Shown one piece after another: positions 7,504 through 15,558 of a stretch of 36,196 nt of DNA (within the stretch, counting starts at the first letter, position 1; each line of letters opens with the position of its first letter). Position numbers and translations under genes: made by a program. Location: contig DBXH01000040.1 in the NCBI GenBank assembly GCA_002309335.1, forward strand, positions 1,627-37,822, in the 5' to 3' direction. The notes beneath the pieces were generated by a model, which had not been told where the DNA came from, searched no databases, and saw only the letters and a list, made by a program, of their open reading frames with translations. Source of the stretch: Bacteroidales bacterium UBA1217. GTDB lineage: Bacteria; Bacteroidota; Bacteroidia; Bacteroidales; P3.

Positions 7504-7637
7504 AAAAGTGAAATGCAAATAACAATAAAAACTCGACGAAAAAAGTTTTCGGAACTCATCAAACAATAATTCTGAAAGGCGCGCGTTATTACATCATAAT
7601 TCAATTAAAAACAATCTAAACATTTTATCTTTTTGTT

Positions 7638-9296
7638 ATGAATAAACAGATTATCAAACATTTGGTTTTCGGTCTCGCAGCTGTTATGGTCTTTGCGCTG
7701 ACCTCTTGCTCAAAGGGAGTCGATATGGGCAAGTATATCCCGAAAGACGCTGCTGTGGTGTTGGATGTGGATATGAACGAGCTTTGGAATAAGGCCGATT
7801 TGAACAATATTGACGACATTTCATTTGTGAAACTCGCCCGTCAGGAGTTGCGCAGCGAGAATCCTTGGGCAGCCGACCTTATTGACGCTATCCTTAAGGA
7901 TCCGACCTCGACCGGACTCCATCTGAAAAGGGACGTCGCTATTTGGTTCGGTTTTGGGGAAGAAGATTTTGACGGCGCTCTTATTGCCACAATGCACAAC
8001 AAGAAGAAATTCGAGGAATTCCTAAACAATTTTGTCAAGGAGAATGAGATGACCATCAATTTCGAAGACAAAGACAAATGGCGCATAGCGACGACGCAGA
8101 ATGAGTTTGCCGTAGAGGAATTTATTATGTTCAATGATGAGGTGGCTGTTTTGGCTTTCGACGGTAAAGGTGTAGACCGTATTGTCAATCTGAAGAAGGA
8201 CGAGACTCTCGCCGGCGACAAGCGTTTCCGTGAGTATTGGAAGGACCGCAGCGAGATAAGCACCTGGGTGAGTATGGGCAGCATTCTGGATATTGCCGAG
8301 CGGAGTGGCCAGGATGTGAAGGAAATGATGGGTCAGATATATGGCGAGGAATACTGGAACGCAATAGAGCAGGCAAGCATTGCCGGCAATGTTGTCTTTG
8401 ACAAGGGTGTGATGCGTATGGTGTTTACGTATCAAGGAATCAACAGCAAGGTTTTCGATAAATATATGCAGAAGTTTAATGGTAACATTGTTGACTATAT
8501 GCCCGAAAACACTTACGCTGTGCTTGCTGCTGCATATAACCTGCAGGAGACGATGAAGGCTCTGGAGGAAGACGAGGATCTGGGTGTTGACCTTGACGAG
8601 GAGGTTATGGAAGGCGTAACCATTCGTGACCTCGTGTCGGCCTTTGGCGGCAGTATGCTCTTCAACCTCTTCGACCTTGAGGTCAGCGAAACCGGCTCGG
8701 TGATGCCGATGATGGCTCTGGCGCTAGATATCAACAATAATGCCGATATTGTCAAGAAACTCCTTGAGGAATGGGGAATGCAGAAGGTTGGAGAGAATGT
8801 CTACGTTCTGGATATGGAAGGTTTGTTGAAATTCTCGATCTATGTAGCACTCAATGATAAAGTCATTTTTGCCACCAACTCCAATGCCGCCCTTGACAAC
8901 TTTATGAAAGGCGCTAACAAGAACGCTTTGAAATCTGTTGCCAAGAAGGTTAAGGCGGGCAACTATTTCTATGCCGACCTCGACATCAACCACTACCCCG
9001 ACGGCGTAAAGGCTATGCTGCCTGAAAATATTGTGTCGTTGCTGGGCAAGTATATGGATTACACCGAAGTTTTGACCAACGGTACCAAGAGCGGCGAGTG
9101 GGACTTCTATATCAAGGACAAGAAGCAGAATAGCCTCTTGGCAACGCTCCACTTCGTTGACGACAACCTGATTGAACTTGGCAACCTGGCCAGCTCGATT
9201 GGCGGTGGTAGCGACTACCTTGAGGAGACTGACACGCTCTATGTAGATGATGATTTTGTGTGGGAAGATGAGGACGAGGACATCCACATCCAATAG
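7638..9296 (+). CDS. DUF4836 family lipoprotein
   Basis: The 552-residue product has a lipoprotein signal peptide with LTSC (Cys24), then the DUF4836 opening YIPKDAAVVLDVDMNELWNKA and a long mixed alpha/beta body, ending in a strongly acidic tail (about 535-552). DUF4836 is a Bacteroidetes family of surface or periplasmic lipoproteins without an assigned role. The stop is 7 bases before the start of an ABC ATPase, and a permease follows 3 bases later, so lipoprotein, ATPase and permease form one operon and may act as one export or signalling unit (inference). A long leader with 11-bp repeats precedes it. Confidence 0.85.
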   Translation: MNKQIIKHLVFGLAAVMVFALTSCSKGVDMGKYIPKDAAVVLDVDMNELWNKADLNNIDDISFVKLARQELRSENPWAADLIDAILKDPTSTGLHLKRDVAIWFGFGEEDFDGALIATMHNKKKFEEFLNNFVKENEMTINFEDKDKWRIATTQNEFAVEEFIMFNDEVAVLAFDGKGVDRIVNLKKDETLAGDKRFREYWKDRSEISTWVSMGSILDIAERSGQDVKEMMGQIYGEEYWNAIEQASIAGNVVFDKGVMRMVFTYQGINSKVFDKYMQKFNGNIVDYMPENTYAVLAAAYNLQETMKALEEDEDLGVDLDEEVMEGVTIRDLVSAFGGSMLFNLFDLEVSETGSVMPMMALALDINNNADIVKKLLEEWGMQKVGENVYVLDMEGLLKFSIYVALNDKVIFATNSNAALDNFMKGANKNALKSVAKKVKAGNYFYADLDINHYPDGVKAMLPENIVSLLGKYMDYTEVLTNGTKSGEWDFYIKDKKQNSLLATLHFVDDNLIELGNLASSIGGGSDYLEETDTLYVDDDFVWEDEDEDIHIQ

Positions 9297-9303
9297 CCAA
9301 TCT

Positions 9304-10002
9304 ATGACGATTGAACTACACAATTTAAAACCCAAATATATGTCGGAACTGGAAGTCGCCGGTTCCGACATATATTTAAAGCCTTCCGTTGTTTTTGAGC
9401 AGGGTAGGTTCTATATGGTTTGCGCTAGTTCGGGACACGGGAAGACCTCGTTGCTCAACTTCATCTACGGCGTCAGCGACTCGTTTGACGGGAATGTTTA
9501 TTTAACGGAGGACGAGGAACGGAGAGCGGAGAATGCGACACACCCCGCCCTTACGGGCACCCCTCTCCGAGAGGGGATGGCTAACGCAGGAACGGAGAAT
9601 GGGCTGCGCACGAAGGTGCTGAGTTTTGTTTTTCAGGATTTGGCGCTATTCCCGGAACTAACAGCGATGGAGAATGTGCAGCTTAAGAATCGCCTGACTA
9701 ACTTCAAGAGCGATGCTGAGATTGAGGCTATGCTCGACTCGTTGCTGCCGCCAGAGAAAAAGAACCAACTGGTGGCAACCCTCTCGCTTGGGCAGCGCCA
9801 GCGTGTTGCTGCGGTTAGGGCTCTATGTCAGCCGTTCAAATTCATTTTGATGGACGAGCCTTTCAGTCATATCGACAGCGAGAACGCCCGCCGCCTTGCA
9901 ACTATGGTGTTGGACGAGGTGAAGCGGCAAGGAGCAGGACTTATTGTAACCGCTTTGGATAAAATAGATTACTTTCCTTTCGACGAGATACTGAATTTAT
10001 AG
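9304..10002 (+). CDS. ABC transporter ATP-binding protein with inserted repeat and no H-loop histidine
   Basis: I start at ATG 9304, eight bases past the DUF4836 stop; an upstream in-frame ATG at 9247 lies inside that gene. The 232-residue product has a P-loop ASSGHGKTS (41-49, first Gly replaced by Ala), Q-loop FQDLALFPE (Gln111), signature LSLGQ (160-164), Walker B FILMDE (180-185, Glu185) and D-loop SHID. Near 214-219 the sequence is IVTALD where most ABC proteins have T-H-D, so the switch histidine appears absent. Residues about 71-100 come from a palindromic repeat placed between the P-loop and the Q-loop. The type resembles LolD/MacB ATPases and its partner is the permease 3 bases downstream. 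Confidence 0.85.
   Translation: MTIELHNLKPKYMSELEVAGSDIYLKPSVVFEQGRFYMVCASSGHGKTSLLNFIYGVSDSFDGNVYLTEDEERRAENATHPALTGTPLREGMANAGTENGLRTKVLSFVFQDLALFPELTAMENVQLKNRLTNFKSDAEIEAMLDSLLPPEKKNQLVATLSLGQRQRVAAVRALCQPFKFILMDEPFSHIDSENARRLATMVLDEVKRQGAGLIVTALDKIDYFPFDEILNL
9508..9603. repeat. Palindromic repeat inserted in frame in the ABC-ATPase gene
   Basis: A purine tract (GAGGAACGGAGAGCGGAGAA) leads into TGCGACACACCCC, then hairpin GCCC/GGGC (9547-9558), hairpin CCCCTCTC/GAGAGGGG (9560-9576), GGCTAACGC, and a second purine tract AGGAACGGAGAATGG. It translates without a stop to about 30 residues (71-100), among them RRAENATHPALTGTPLREG. Removing them would join LTEDE to LRTKVLSFVFQD, a normal ABC fold. 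This is the most complete copy of the composite element in the window. Confidence 0.82.
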
Positions 10003-10005
10003 GAT

Positions 10006-11181
10006 ATGCTTAGGAAATTACAACGTAAGACTCTGATTCCGGCGCAGATTGCTGGTTACGCACTCACGCTTCTAGTGGGTGTGGCCATCGTGCTGCTATC
10101 GCTGCAGGTGTATTGCGATATCAAGCCGCTTCTGACTCATCAAACTGACGTCTTTAAGGCTCATACGGTTACGGTGTCGAAGAACGTTACTGTATTCAAG
10201 ACCGCCAACAAAGAGGGACTCTATTTCAGCGAGAAAGAACTGGATAAACTGAAGAGTCAGGAGTTTGTCAATAATGTGGCACAGTTCAGAAGCGCTTCGT
10301 TTGCGACCAAGGCAGCCATAAGTTTCGAGGGGCAGCGGATGAGTACCGATCTTTTTTTCGAGAGTGTGCCCGACGGCTACCTCGATGTTGAGAGCGATGA
10401 CTGGAAGTGGGACAGCACAGCTGATTTCCTACCTATAGTGATACCGGAAGATTATCTGAACCTTTACAATTTCGGCTTTGCCGAGAGCCAGTCGCTGCCT
10501 GTTGTTTCAGCTCCTGTGCTGTCGCAGATTACATTCAGCATTTTCGTCGAAGGCAACGGCAAAAGCAAGGTTTTCAAAAGCCGCATAGTGGGTTTGTCGG
10601 GTAAGATAAACTCGATACTTGTGCCCGACGATTTCCTGCAATGGGCGAACAGCGAATTTGGCACCTCCGAAGAGCATTCGAGCAGCCGTCTGTTGGTCGA
10701 GTTTACCGATGCCAGCGATGAACGCATACCGCAATATTTTGAAGCCAATGGCCTGAATATCAATAAAACCGAATTGGAGACAAGTAAGATGGCGTTCTTC
10801 TTCAAACTGGCTATGCTCTTTGTGACAATAATCGCAGCAATCATCATAGTCCTTTCGGTGGCGTTCATCATTATGAGTATGAACCTCATTGTGCAACGCA
10901 ACCGAGAAATGTTTGTAAACCTATATAATATCGGCTATTCCCATAAGGTGATTTCGCGATTCTACAAGGTGATAGTAAGCATTATAACCGCTGTCGACAT
11001 TTTGCTGTCATCAGCGCTGGTACTTTTGGTAAGAAGGTGGTATATGGGGCGGCTGTCTGTTTTGTTCGATACCGGCGGCGGCATCATTCCGACGCTTGCA
11101 GGAGCAGCAATCTTGCTTGCATTGCTGCTTATTATATGCAACATCTTCACTGACCGTGTGATAAGAAATATCATAAAATAA
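10006..11181 (+). CDS. FtsX-family ABC permease of the DUF4836 operon
   Basis: The 391-residue protein has one membrane segment at about 15-36, a periplasmic domain to about 262, and three more segments (about 266-296, 322-343 and 360-382), the 1+3 topology of MacB/LolC/FtsX permeases. The coupling region reads NREMFVNLYNIGYSHKVISRFY, similar to the RKDIATMRALG helix of LolC/E. It starts 3 bases after the ATPase stop, so the two should form one transporter. The substrate is unknown; an export or mechanotransmission role linked to the DUF4836 lipoprotein is inference. A strong hairpin at 11183-11216 closes the unit. Confidence 0.82.
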   Translation: MLRKLQRKTLIPAQIAGYALTLLVGVAIVLLSLQVYCDIKPLLTHQTDVFKAHTVTVSKNVTVFKTANKEGLYFSEKELDKLKSQEFVNNVAQFRSASFATKAAISFEGQRMSTDLFFESVPDGYLDVESDDWKWDSTADFLPIVIPEDYLNLYNFGFAESQSLPVVSAPVLSQITFSIFVEGNGKSKVFKSRIVGLSGKINSILVPDDFLQWANSEFGTSEEHSSSRLLVEFTDASDERIPQYFEANGLNINKTELETSKMAFFFKLAMLFVTIIAAIIIVLSVAFIIMSMNLIVQRNREMFVNLYNIGYSHKVISRFYKVIVSIITAVDILLSSALVLLVRRWYMGRLSVLFDTGGGIIPTLAGAAILLALLLIICNIFTDRVIRNIIK

Positions 11182-11182
11182 A

Positions 11183-11216
11183 AATAATCGCCACAAAACC
11201 ATTTGTGGCGATTATT
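11183..11216. terminator. Bidirectional terminator hairpin
   Basis: A perfect 15-bp stem (11183-11197 with 11202-11216, core ATCGCCACAAA) closes a 4-base loop ACCA. It lies between the stops of the plus-strand permease (11181) and the minus-strand NatB-like gene (11238), so it can serve both directions. The U-run is weak, being made of the AT-rich stem ends. Confidence 0.8.
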
Positions 11217-11237
11217 GTACAAATTACTTCCGGGTGT

Positions 11238-12428
11238 TTATTTCCCGAACATCACCTTCTCGCTGTTGAACATTCGGGTCAAGCCCCATACTGCTATACC
11301 TGTGTAGCATACGTTCGAGGCGAGACAGATGGCGACATTGGTCCAATCCAGTTTGTGGGCAAAAACAGATGTCATTACCTCAATACTGTTATAGAACGGA
11401 ATAATGTAGGTTGTAAAACTTTCAGGTGTGCCGTTTTGCATCAATGGCAATAAGCCTGCAAGCATCACGACAAGCATAAACGGTGTAATCATCGTTCCTG
11501 CACTTTTCACATCTTTTGCCAAAGCCGACAGCAGGCTTACGGCCGATGCCATTATCAGAACCGAAGCTATGATTACAAGGAACAATGCCGCATAATCGGG
11601 GAAGGTATAATTGAACCCCAAATCAACATCCTCGCCGCTTATCATCTTGGGCAACGACAGGGCGATACCGATAAAACTCGATATGCCGCTGAGCAGGGCG
11701 ATGCAGCTGAGCGACACAATCTTGCCAAGAGCCAGTTCGTTGCGACGCATCGGGGTGACAAGCAAGGTGGCGATGGTGCCGCGCTCCTTCTCGCCTGCGA
11801 TGGCGCTGGGTGCAATAGCCATAGTGCCGCTGAAAAGCATCATCACTATCAGCATTGGCAGTATCTTGCTCCAAATCATAGCACCTATCGAGTCCTCCGT
11901 AGCCATATCAAATTGGGCCTCACAGCCTTCATCGATACGGTTGATATCGAAACGGTTGCTCTGCTGGTTCTCATATTCGTTTAGGAACATAGTTAGGGTG
12001 CTGTAGATTAGGCTACTGGCATTATTGCTGGAGTTGTAGTATATCTCGACGTTTGGTGCCGGCAACCCGCTTTGCGGGTCATAGACGCTTGTTAATAGCT
12101 CAAAGTCCTTTGGAAAGCGCACCAAGACAACATTCCGGTCCTCGTCGCTCAGCATATCTATTTCCTCCTGTCCAAATGGAGCTTCTACAACTACCAACTG
12201 GCTGTCGGCAGCTATTTCTGCGGCAAGGAATTCCGGCAGATTCTCCACCTGTACAGTTACAACATCGTCGCGACCTTCGGTCACCATTTTGCCGATACCT
12301 TCGCCCATAAGGCTGTAGACCAAGTAGATGAGAAGGCCAGGCATAATGACCGTAGTGAACAGAAGCTGCCGGTCGCCGAAGAAGCGCGCGAATTCTTTCT
12401 TTATGATTGTCCAAGTGTTGTTTTTCAT
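11238..12428 (-). CDS. NatB-like ABC-2 permease
   Basis: The 396-residue protein begins TIIKKEFARFFGDRQLLFTTVIMPGLLIYLVYSLMGEG, has a large external domain after the first membrane segment, and then five hydrophobic segments with the AGEKERGTIATLLVTPMRRNELALGK motif of the ABC-2/NatB type. The family includes the sodium exporter NatAB and other exporters; the substrate cannot be told. Its start overlaps the ATPase stop by 4 bases (12425-12428), so the pair is translationally coupled. Confidence 0.82.
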   Translation of the reverse strand: MKNNTWTIIKKEFARFFGDRQLLFTTVIMPGLLIYLVYSLMGEGIGKMVTEGRDDVVTVQVENLPEFLAAEIAADSQLVVVEAPFGQEEIDMLSDEDRNVVLVRFPKDFELLTSVYDPQSGLPAPNVEIYYNSSNNASSLIYSTLTMFLNEYENQQSNRFDINRIDEGCEAQFDMATEDSIGAMIWSKILPMLIVMMLFSGTMAIAPSAIAGEKERGTIATLLVTPMRRNELALGKIVSLSCIALLSGISSFIGIALSLPKMISGEDVDLGFNYTFPDYAALFLVIIASVLIMASAVSLLSALAKDVKSAGTMITPFMLVVMLAGLLPLMQNGTPESFTTYIIPFYNSIEVMTSVFAHKLDWTNVAICLASNVCYTGIAVWGLTRMFNSEKVMFGK

Positions 12429-13201
12429 ACTTCGTCTCCTTTCACTTCTTTAAAGATTTCAAAGAATCTGTCTTCTATTGTCATTCCGTTGCATACCTCC
12501 TCAAGAGTACCGCAAGTTATCATCTTGCCATCAATGATGATACCCACGCGGTCGCACAGGCGTTCCACAAGACTGAAAATGTGAGTCGACAGGATGATGG
12601 TCTTGCCTTCACCACGCAGTTCCTGCAGGTAGTCGGTCACGGTGCGCGCCGTCAATACGTCGAGGCCGTTTGTGGGTTCGTCGAAGATAATCACCTCGGG
12701 GTCGTGAACCAACGAGATGACGAGCGACAGTTTCTGTTTCATACCAGTAGAGAGGTTCTGTACCTTCACTTCGGCGAATTTATCGATGCCGAAGCGGGCA
12801 AACATCTGTTCTTTGCGTGTCCGTACTATGTCTTCGGGCATTTGGTGCAAACGGCTGAAAAAGTCGAATAGATAGTTGGGCGTAAAGAAATCCTCAAGTT
12901 TCAGTTCAGAAGTGAGAAAACCAATCTTCGAGCGAACCCCTTCGGGATCGCTTATTATGCTGCAGCCGTCAAGTACGGCGTCGCCCGAGTCGGGCTTGAT
13001 CAACGTTGACAGCATACGCAATGTCGTCGTTTTGCCTGCGCCGTTGGGACCGAGCAAGCCAAATATTTCACCCTTGTTGGCGGTGAAACTAAGATTGTTC
13101 ACCGCCACCTTCTTGCGCTGGGTGGTGCGCTCAATCTTCTGTTGTTTTTTTGATAGCGTAAAGGTCTTCGATATACCTTCCACGCGCAAAATTTCTTCCA
13201 T
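12425..13201 (-). CDS. NatA-like ABC ATP-binding protein
   Basis: The 258-residue ATPase has Walker A GPNGAGKT (51-58), signature LSTGMKQKLSL, Walker B VIIFDEPTNGLD and H-loop STHIF, so all catalytic motifs are present, unlike the ATPase at 9304. A basic insertion KKQQKIERTTQRKK (about 18-31) sits between the first strand and the second, as in NatA-type proteins. It pairs with the downstream permease by a 4-base overlap and starts 83 bases after the end of the SPFH/Arc operon, so it could be read from its own promoter or by readthrough. Confidence 0.85.
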   Translation of the reverse strand: MEEILRVEGISKTFTLSKKQQKIERTTQRKKVAVNNLSFTANKGEIFGLLGPNGAGKTTTLRMLSTLIKPDSGDAVLDGCSIISDPEGVRSKIGFLTSELKLEDFFTPNYLFDFFSRLHQMPEDIVRTRKEQMFARFGIDKFAEVKVQNLSTGMKQKLSLVISLVHDPEVIIFDEPTNGLDVLTARTVTDYLQELRGEGKTIILSTHIFSLVERLCDRVGIIIDGKMITCGTLEEVCNGMTIEDRFFEIFKEVKGDEV

Positions 13202-13283
13202 TATTTAAGTGTTTATTTTATTTATTGTTTGAAAAAGCTAATCGCAATTATCATTATATATGACGTTCCAGATGCCCAAAATA

Positions 13284-13760
13284 TTACAGGTTACCGTTTT
13301 TTTTCTTTGACTCACGTATATCTTCGACAATAATGATAACACACCAGATGGCGAGAAGCAACAAAGTAAAAGCCACAAAGATATACTTCAGGACCTCGTA
13401 TGCAGGTTTTTCCCATAGTTGGAAACAATAGTCAGTCAGGCCGTAAAGTTCGAAGAACAGTGTGATTGGCGGCCACCATACAAGGCGTGTGCGATTGGGA
13501 TCGGTAACGCGTGTATCTTTCTGCCACTTCATCTTGCCTTCAACCAATCTGAAGCCCCATTTCTGGTTCTTCATATTGGGCAGCCAAGTGATGAACATTC
13601 CTCCGGCAAGGATAGCCAATGCGTAGAGCAGGTAACTCATAAAGAACCCCGATCCCTGTGTCTTTATCTGTGTCGCCATCAGTGCAATACCGGCAATGGT
13701 TACCATTCCTGCAAGAGCACTGCATATCAGCGCAACGGTCTTTTTACCTTCAATTGTCAT
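13284..13760 (-). CDS. Membrane protein of the SPFH/Arc operon
   Basis: The 158-residue product has hydrophobic segments at about 8-28, 40-62 and 125-150, a Trp- and charge-rich loop (PNMKNQKWGFRLVEGKMKWQK) and a basic end. I recognise no family. The region between segments resembles the middle of the neighbouring membrane protein (both carry a Lys/Trp-rich loop and a W-W-P or W-P-D patch), so the two may be distant paralogues. It overlaps that gene by 4 bases. Confidence 0.65.
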   Translation of the reverse strand: MTIEGKKTVALICSALAGMVTIAGIALMATQIKTQGSGFFMSYLLYALAILAGGMFITWLPNMKNQKWGFRLVEGKMKWQKDTRVTDPNRTRLVWWPPITLFFELYGLTDYCFQLWEKPAYEVLKYIFVAFTLLLLAIWCVIIIVEDIRESKKKNGNL

Positions 13761-14233
13761 ATGGCTTCTCCTTTCTGTTGTCTATATTTGATGATTCCCA
13801 TTATCACTCCAATCAACACTAAAGCTATTCCAAGATACTTCAGATATACATTGAGCGAAAAATCCCAGAATGTGTCGGGCCAAATCGTCCCGAGGGCAAA
13901 CATCGGCACTACCAGCGAGAGCGTCCAACTGGACCATCCTATCTCAATAGCTGAAAACCATCCGTCGCCACTTTTAAACTGGCGCTGCTCCTTGACAAAA
14001 TGCCACTTCTTCAGCTTCATTACGTAGTATTTTTTCCCCTCCTTGGTAAGACGCAATTCAAGCCAGCTGCATAGCAGACAGAAAACGGCCGCTGCGAGAC
14101 AAAGCCAAAATATAAAGTGAAACACCTTAAGGTCCTCGCCTTTAATCAGGACAAAGCCCAATATACCGCCGACAAGGAAGTTCAGCAGCGACAAAACGCC
14201 CAAAACTATAGCGAATATTTTTTTCTTTTTCAT
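13757..14233 (-). CDS. Membrane protein of the SPFH/Arc operon
   Basis: The 158-residue product has hydrophobic segments at about 6-30, 40-58, 104-118 and 128-148, with a basic loop KKYYVMKLKKWHFVKEQ between the second and third. No family recognised. It overlaps both neighbours by 4 bases (ATGA), so the Arc-like gene, this gene and the next membrane protein are probably made in step. A role in the same membrane process as the SPFH protein is inferred from the operon. Confidence 0.65.
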   Translation of the reverse strand: MKKKKIFAIVLGVLSLLNFLVGGILGFVLIKGEDLKVFHFIFWLCLAAAVFCLLCSWLELRLTKEGKKYYVMKLKKWHFVKEQRQFKSGDGWFSAIEIGWSSWTLSLVVPMFALGTIWPDTFWDFSLNVYLKYLGIALVLIGVIMGIIKYRQQKGEAI

Positions 14234-14439
14234 TGTCCGTCCTCCGTTTTTGCCGGAGCGCCGGCATCCTTGCCGGCGCCAGCTCCTGTTTTCTTCTTCG
14301 GGAGGCGTCCGGCCTTCTTAAGCGCCTCGGACAATATCCACTCTATCTGACCGTTGGTACTGCGGAACTCGTCCGCAGCCCAACGCTCGATAGCATCGTA
14401 CATTTCGCTGTCCACCCGAAGTGCGAAAGATTTTTTCAT
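14230..14439 (-). CDS. Arc-like ribbon-helix-helix DNA-binding protein
   Basis: The 69-residue protein has the Arc/MetJ order: beta strand KSFALRVD (3-10), helix A SEMYDAIERWAADEF, turn, and helix B NGQIEWILSEALKKAG to about 44. Alternating strand residues Ser4, Ala6 and Arg8 would contact DNA in a dimer. Residues about 48-69 are a low-complexity tail (GAGAGKDAGAPAKTEDG) encoded by a GC-rich inverted repeat. As the second gene of the SPFH operon it is a good candidate for its repressor; two GATATC sites spaced 11 bp apart lie by the operon promoter. Confidence 0.82.
   Translation of the reverse strand: MKKSFALRVDSEMYDAIERWAADEFRSTNGQIEWILSEALKKAGRLPKKKTGAGAGKDAGAPAKTEDGQ
14258..14279. repeat. 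GC-rich inverted repeat in the tail of the Arc-like gene
   Basis: GCGCCGGC (14258-14265) pairs with GCCGGCGC (14272-14279) over a 6-base loop. It encodes the Gly-Ala-Lys-Asp-Ala tail after the last helix of the ribbon-helix-helix domain. The GC content exceeds its surroundings. It may be an inserted palindrome or an internal attenuating hairpin before the downstream overlapping genes. Confidence 0.6.
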
Positions 14440-14478
14440 TGTAATTTGATTAAGACTTTAAGGACCTTAAGGTGCTGG

Positions 14479-15468
14479 TTAATAAATTGAACCTGTGTTG
14501 ATGACCGGGCTTGCGCTCTCGTCGGCGCAGAGGACCACGAGCAGGTTGCTCACCATCGTGGCCTTCTTCTCCTCGTCGAGCTGAACGACCTCGCGCTCGC
14601 TGAGCTTGTTAAGGGCCAGCTCCACCATTGAGACGGCGCCCTCGACAATCTTCTCGCGGGCAGAGATGATGGCGTCGGCCTGCTGGCGGCGCAGCATAAC
14701 GCTTGCAATCTCGGCGGCGTAGGCGAGGTAGTTGATGCGGGCTTCGATGACCTCGATGCCGGCGATGCTCAGGCGGCTGCGGAGCTCCTCTTCAAGCTGA
14801 GTGTTGATTTCCTCGGCGCCGCTGCGGAGGGTAAGTTCTGTGCTGTTGTGGTCGATGTTGTCGTAGGCATAGTGGCCGGCTACCTTGCGGAGGGCGGCGT
14901 CGCTCTGCACGTGGACAAAACTGTCGTAGCCTTTCAGCTGAGGTTGGGTCTCCTGTGCATTTTGCTGAGACGTTGTGCCTGAAGTTAGAGTCTCAACATC
15001 TATATCGAATACAGCCTTGTATGTGTCGGCAATCTTCCACACCAGCACCAAACCGATCATAATCGGGTTGCCGTTCTTGTCGTTCACCTTGATGGGCGGC
15101 ACATCCATATTACGTGCGCGTAACGATATTTTACGTTTGGCGTAGAATGGGTTGACCCAGAAAAAGCCGTTTTGACGCACCGTACCGCTGTAGCGGCCGA
15201 AGAAAGTCAGCACGCGGCTCTGGTTGGGTTGAATAATCATAAAGCCGATGCAATGCAGAATATAGACGAATGTCAGAATGATGCCACCCAGTATCGGCAG
15301 CAGAATCATCGCCGTCGGCTCGCCGTCTAGGGGGTTGATCATTCCGTCCAATCCTGCCATCCAGATAATAAGCAGTATGAATCCCACCAGCATAGCAAGG
15401 TTAAGGAAAAGGTGCAGGAATCCGTTGTTCTTGCCGTTCAGTTGTTTGTTAAACTCTTTTGTTTCCAT
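14479..15468 (-). CDS. SPFH/Band 7 domain membrane protein
   Basis: The 329-residue protein has two N-terminal hydrophobic segments (about 17-40 and 52-78) and then an SPFH domain beginning FMIIQPNQSRVLTFFGRYSGT and including a NPIMIGLVLVWKIAD strand, followed by an Ala/Glu-rich helical region (about 255-300, AYAAEIASVMLRRQQADAI) typical for oligomerisation. SPFH proteins form membrane-associated rings that organise proteases or lipid domains. It leads an operon with an Arc-like regulator and two small membrane proteins. A full promoter and a two-site operator lie upstream at 15532-15589. Confidence 0.85.
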   Translation of the reverse strand: METKEFNKQLNGKNNGFLHLFLNLAMLVGFILLIIWMAGLDGMINPLDGEPTAMILLPILGGIILTFVYILHCIGFMIIQPNQSRVLTFFGRYSGTVRQNGFFWVNPFYAKRKISLRARNMDVPPIKVNDKNGNPIMIGLVLVWKIADTYKAVFDIDVETLTSGTTSQQNAQETQPQLKGYDSFVHVQSDAALRKVAGHYAYDNIDHNSTELTLRSGAEEINTQLEEELRSRLSIAGIEVIEARINYLAYAAEIASVMLRRQQADAIISAREKIVEGAVSMVELALNKLSEREVVQLDEEKKATMVSNLLVVLCADESASPVINTGSIY

Positions 15469-15531
15469 TGTTTTTTGTTTTTATTTTTTGCTTTAATAAC
15501 TTGATAATAATTGTTTTCTGTTGATAATTTG

Positions 15532-15553
15532 TTTTGATATCATTTTGATATCA
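15532..15553. promoter_or_regulatory. Two-site operator candidate for the Arc-like regulator
   Basis: Two identical 11-base units TTTTGATATCA lie back to back (15532-15542 and 15543-15553), each holding the palindrome GATATC (15536-15541 and 15547-15552). They sit 6 bases downstream of the -7 box, over the expected transcript start. Half-sites one helical turn apart are how ribbon-helix-helix dimers usually bind as tetramers, and this operon encodes such a protein. Two looser TTGATAAT motifs follow at 15501 and 15521. Confidence 0.6.
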
Positions 15554-15558
15554 CTTTG

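Larger units (their letters stand above)
7233..7637. other. 405-base intergenic region with divergent promoters and tandem repeats
   Basis: It separates the minus-strand barrel/rbfA operon from the plus-strand DUF4836 operon. It holds a minus-strand -7 box (7287-7294), a plus-strand promoter candidate (7316-7343) and seven 11-bp tandem units (7427-7503). The last 130 bases before the DUF4836 start are AT-rich with no further structure I can support. I see no RNA gene in it. Confidence 0.7.

Noticed and set aside
9247..9303. Earlier in-frame ATG for the ABC ATPase
   Set aside because: It lies inside the DUF4836 gene; ATG 9304 follows the DUF4836 stop and begins a normal ABC first strand.
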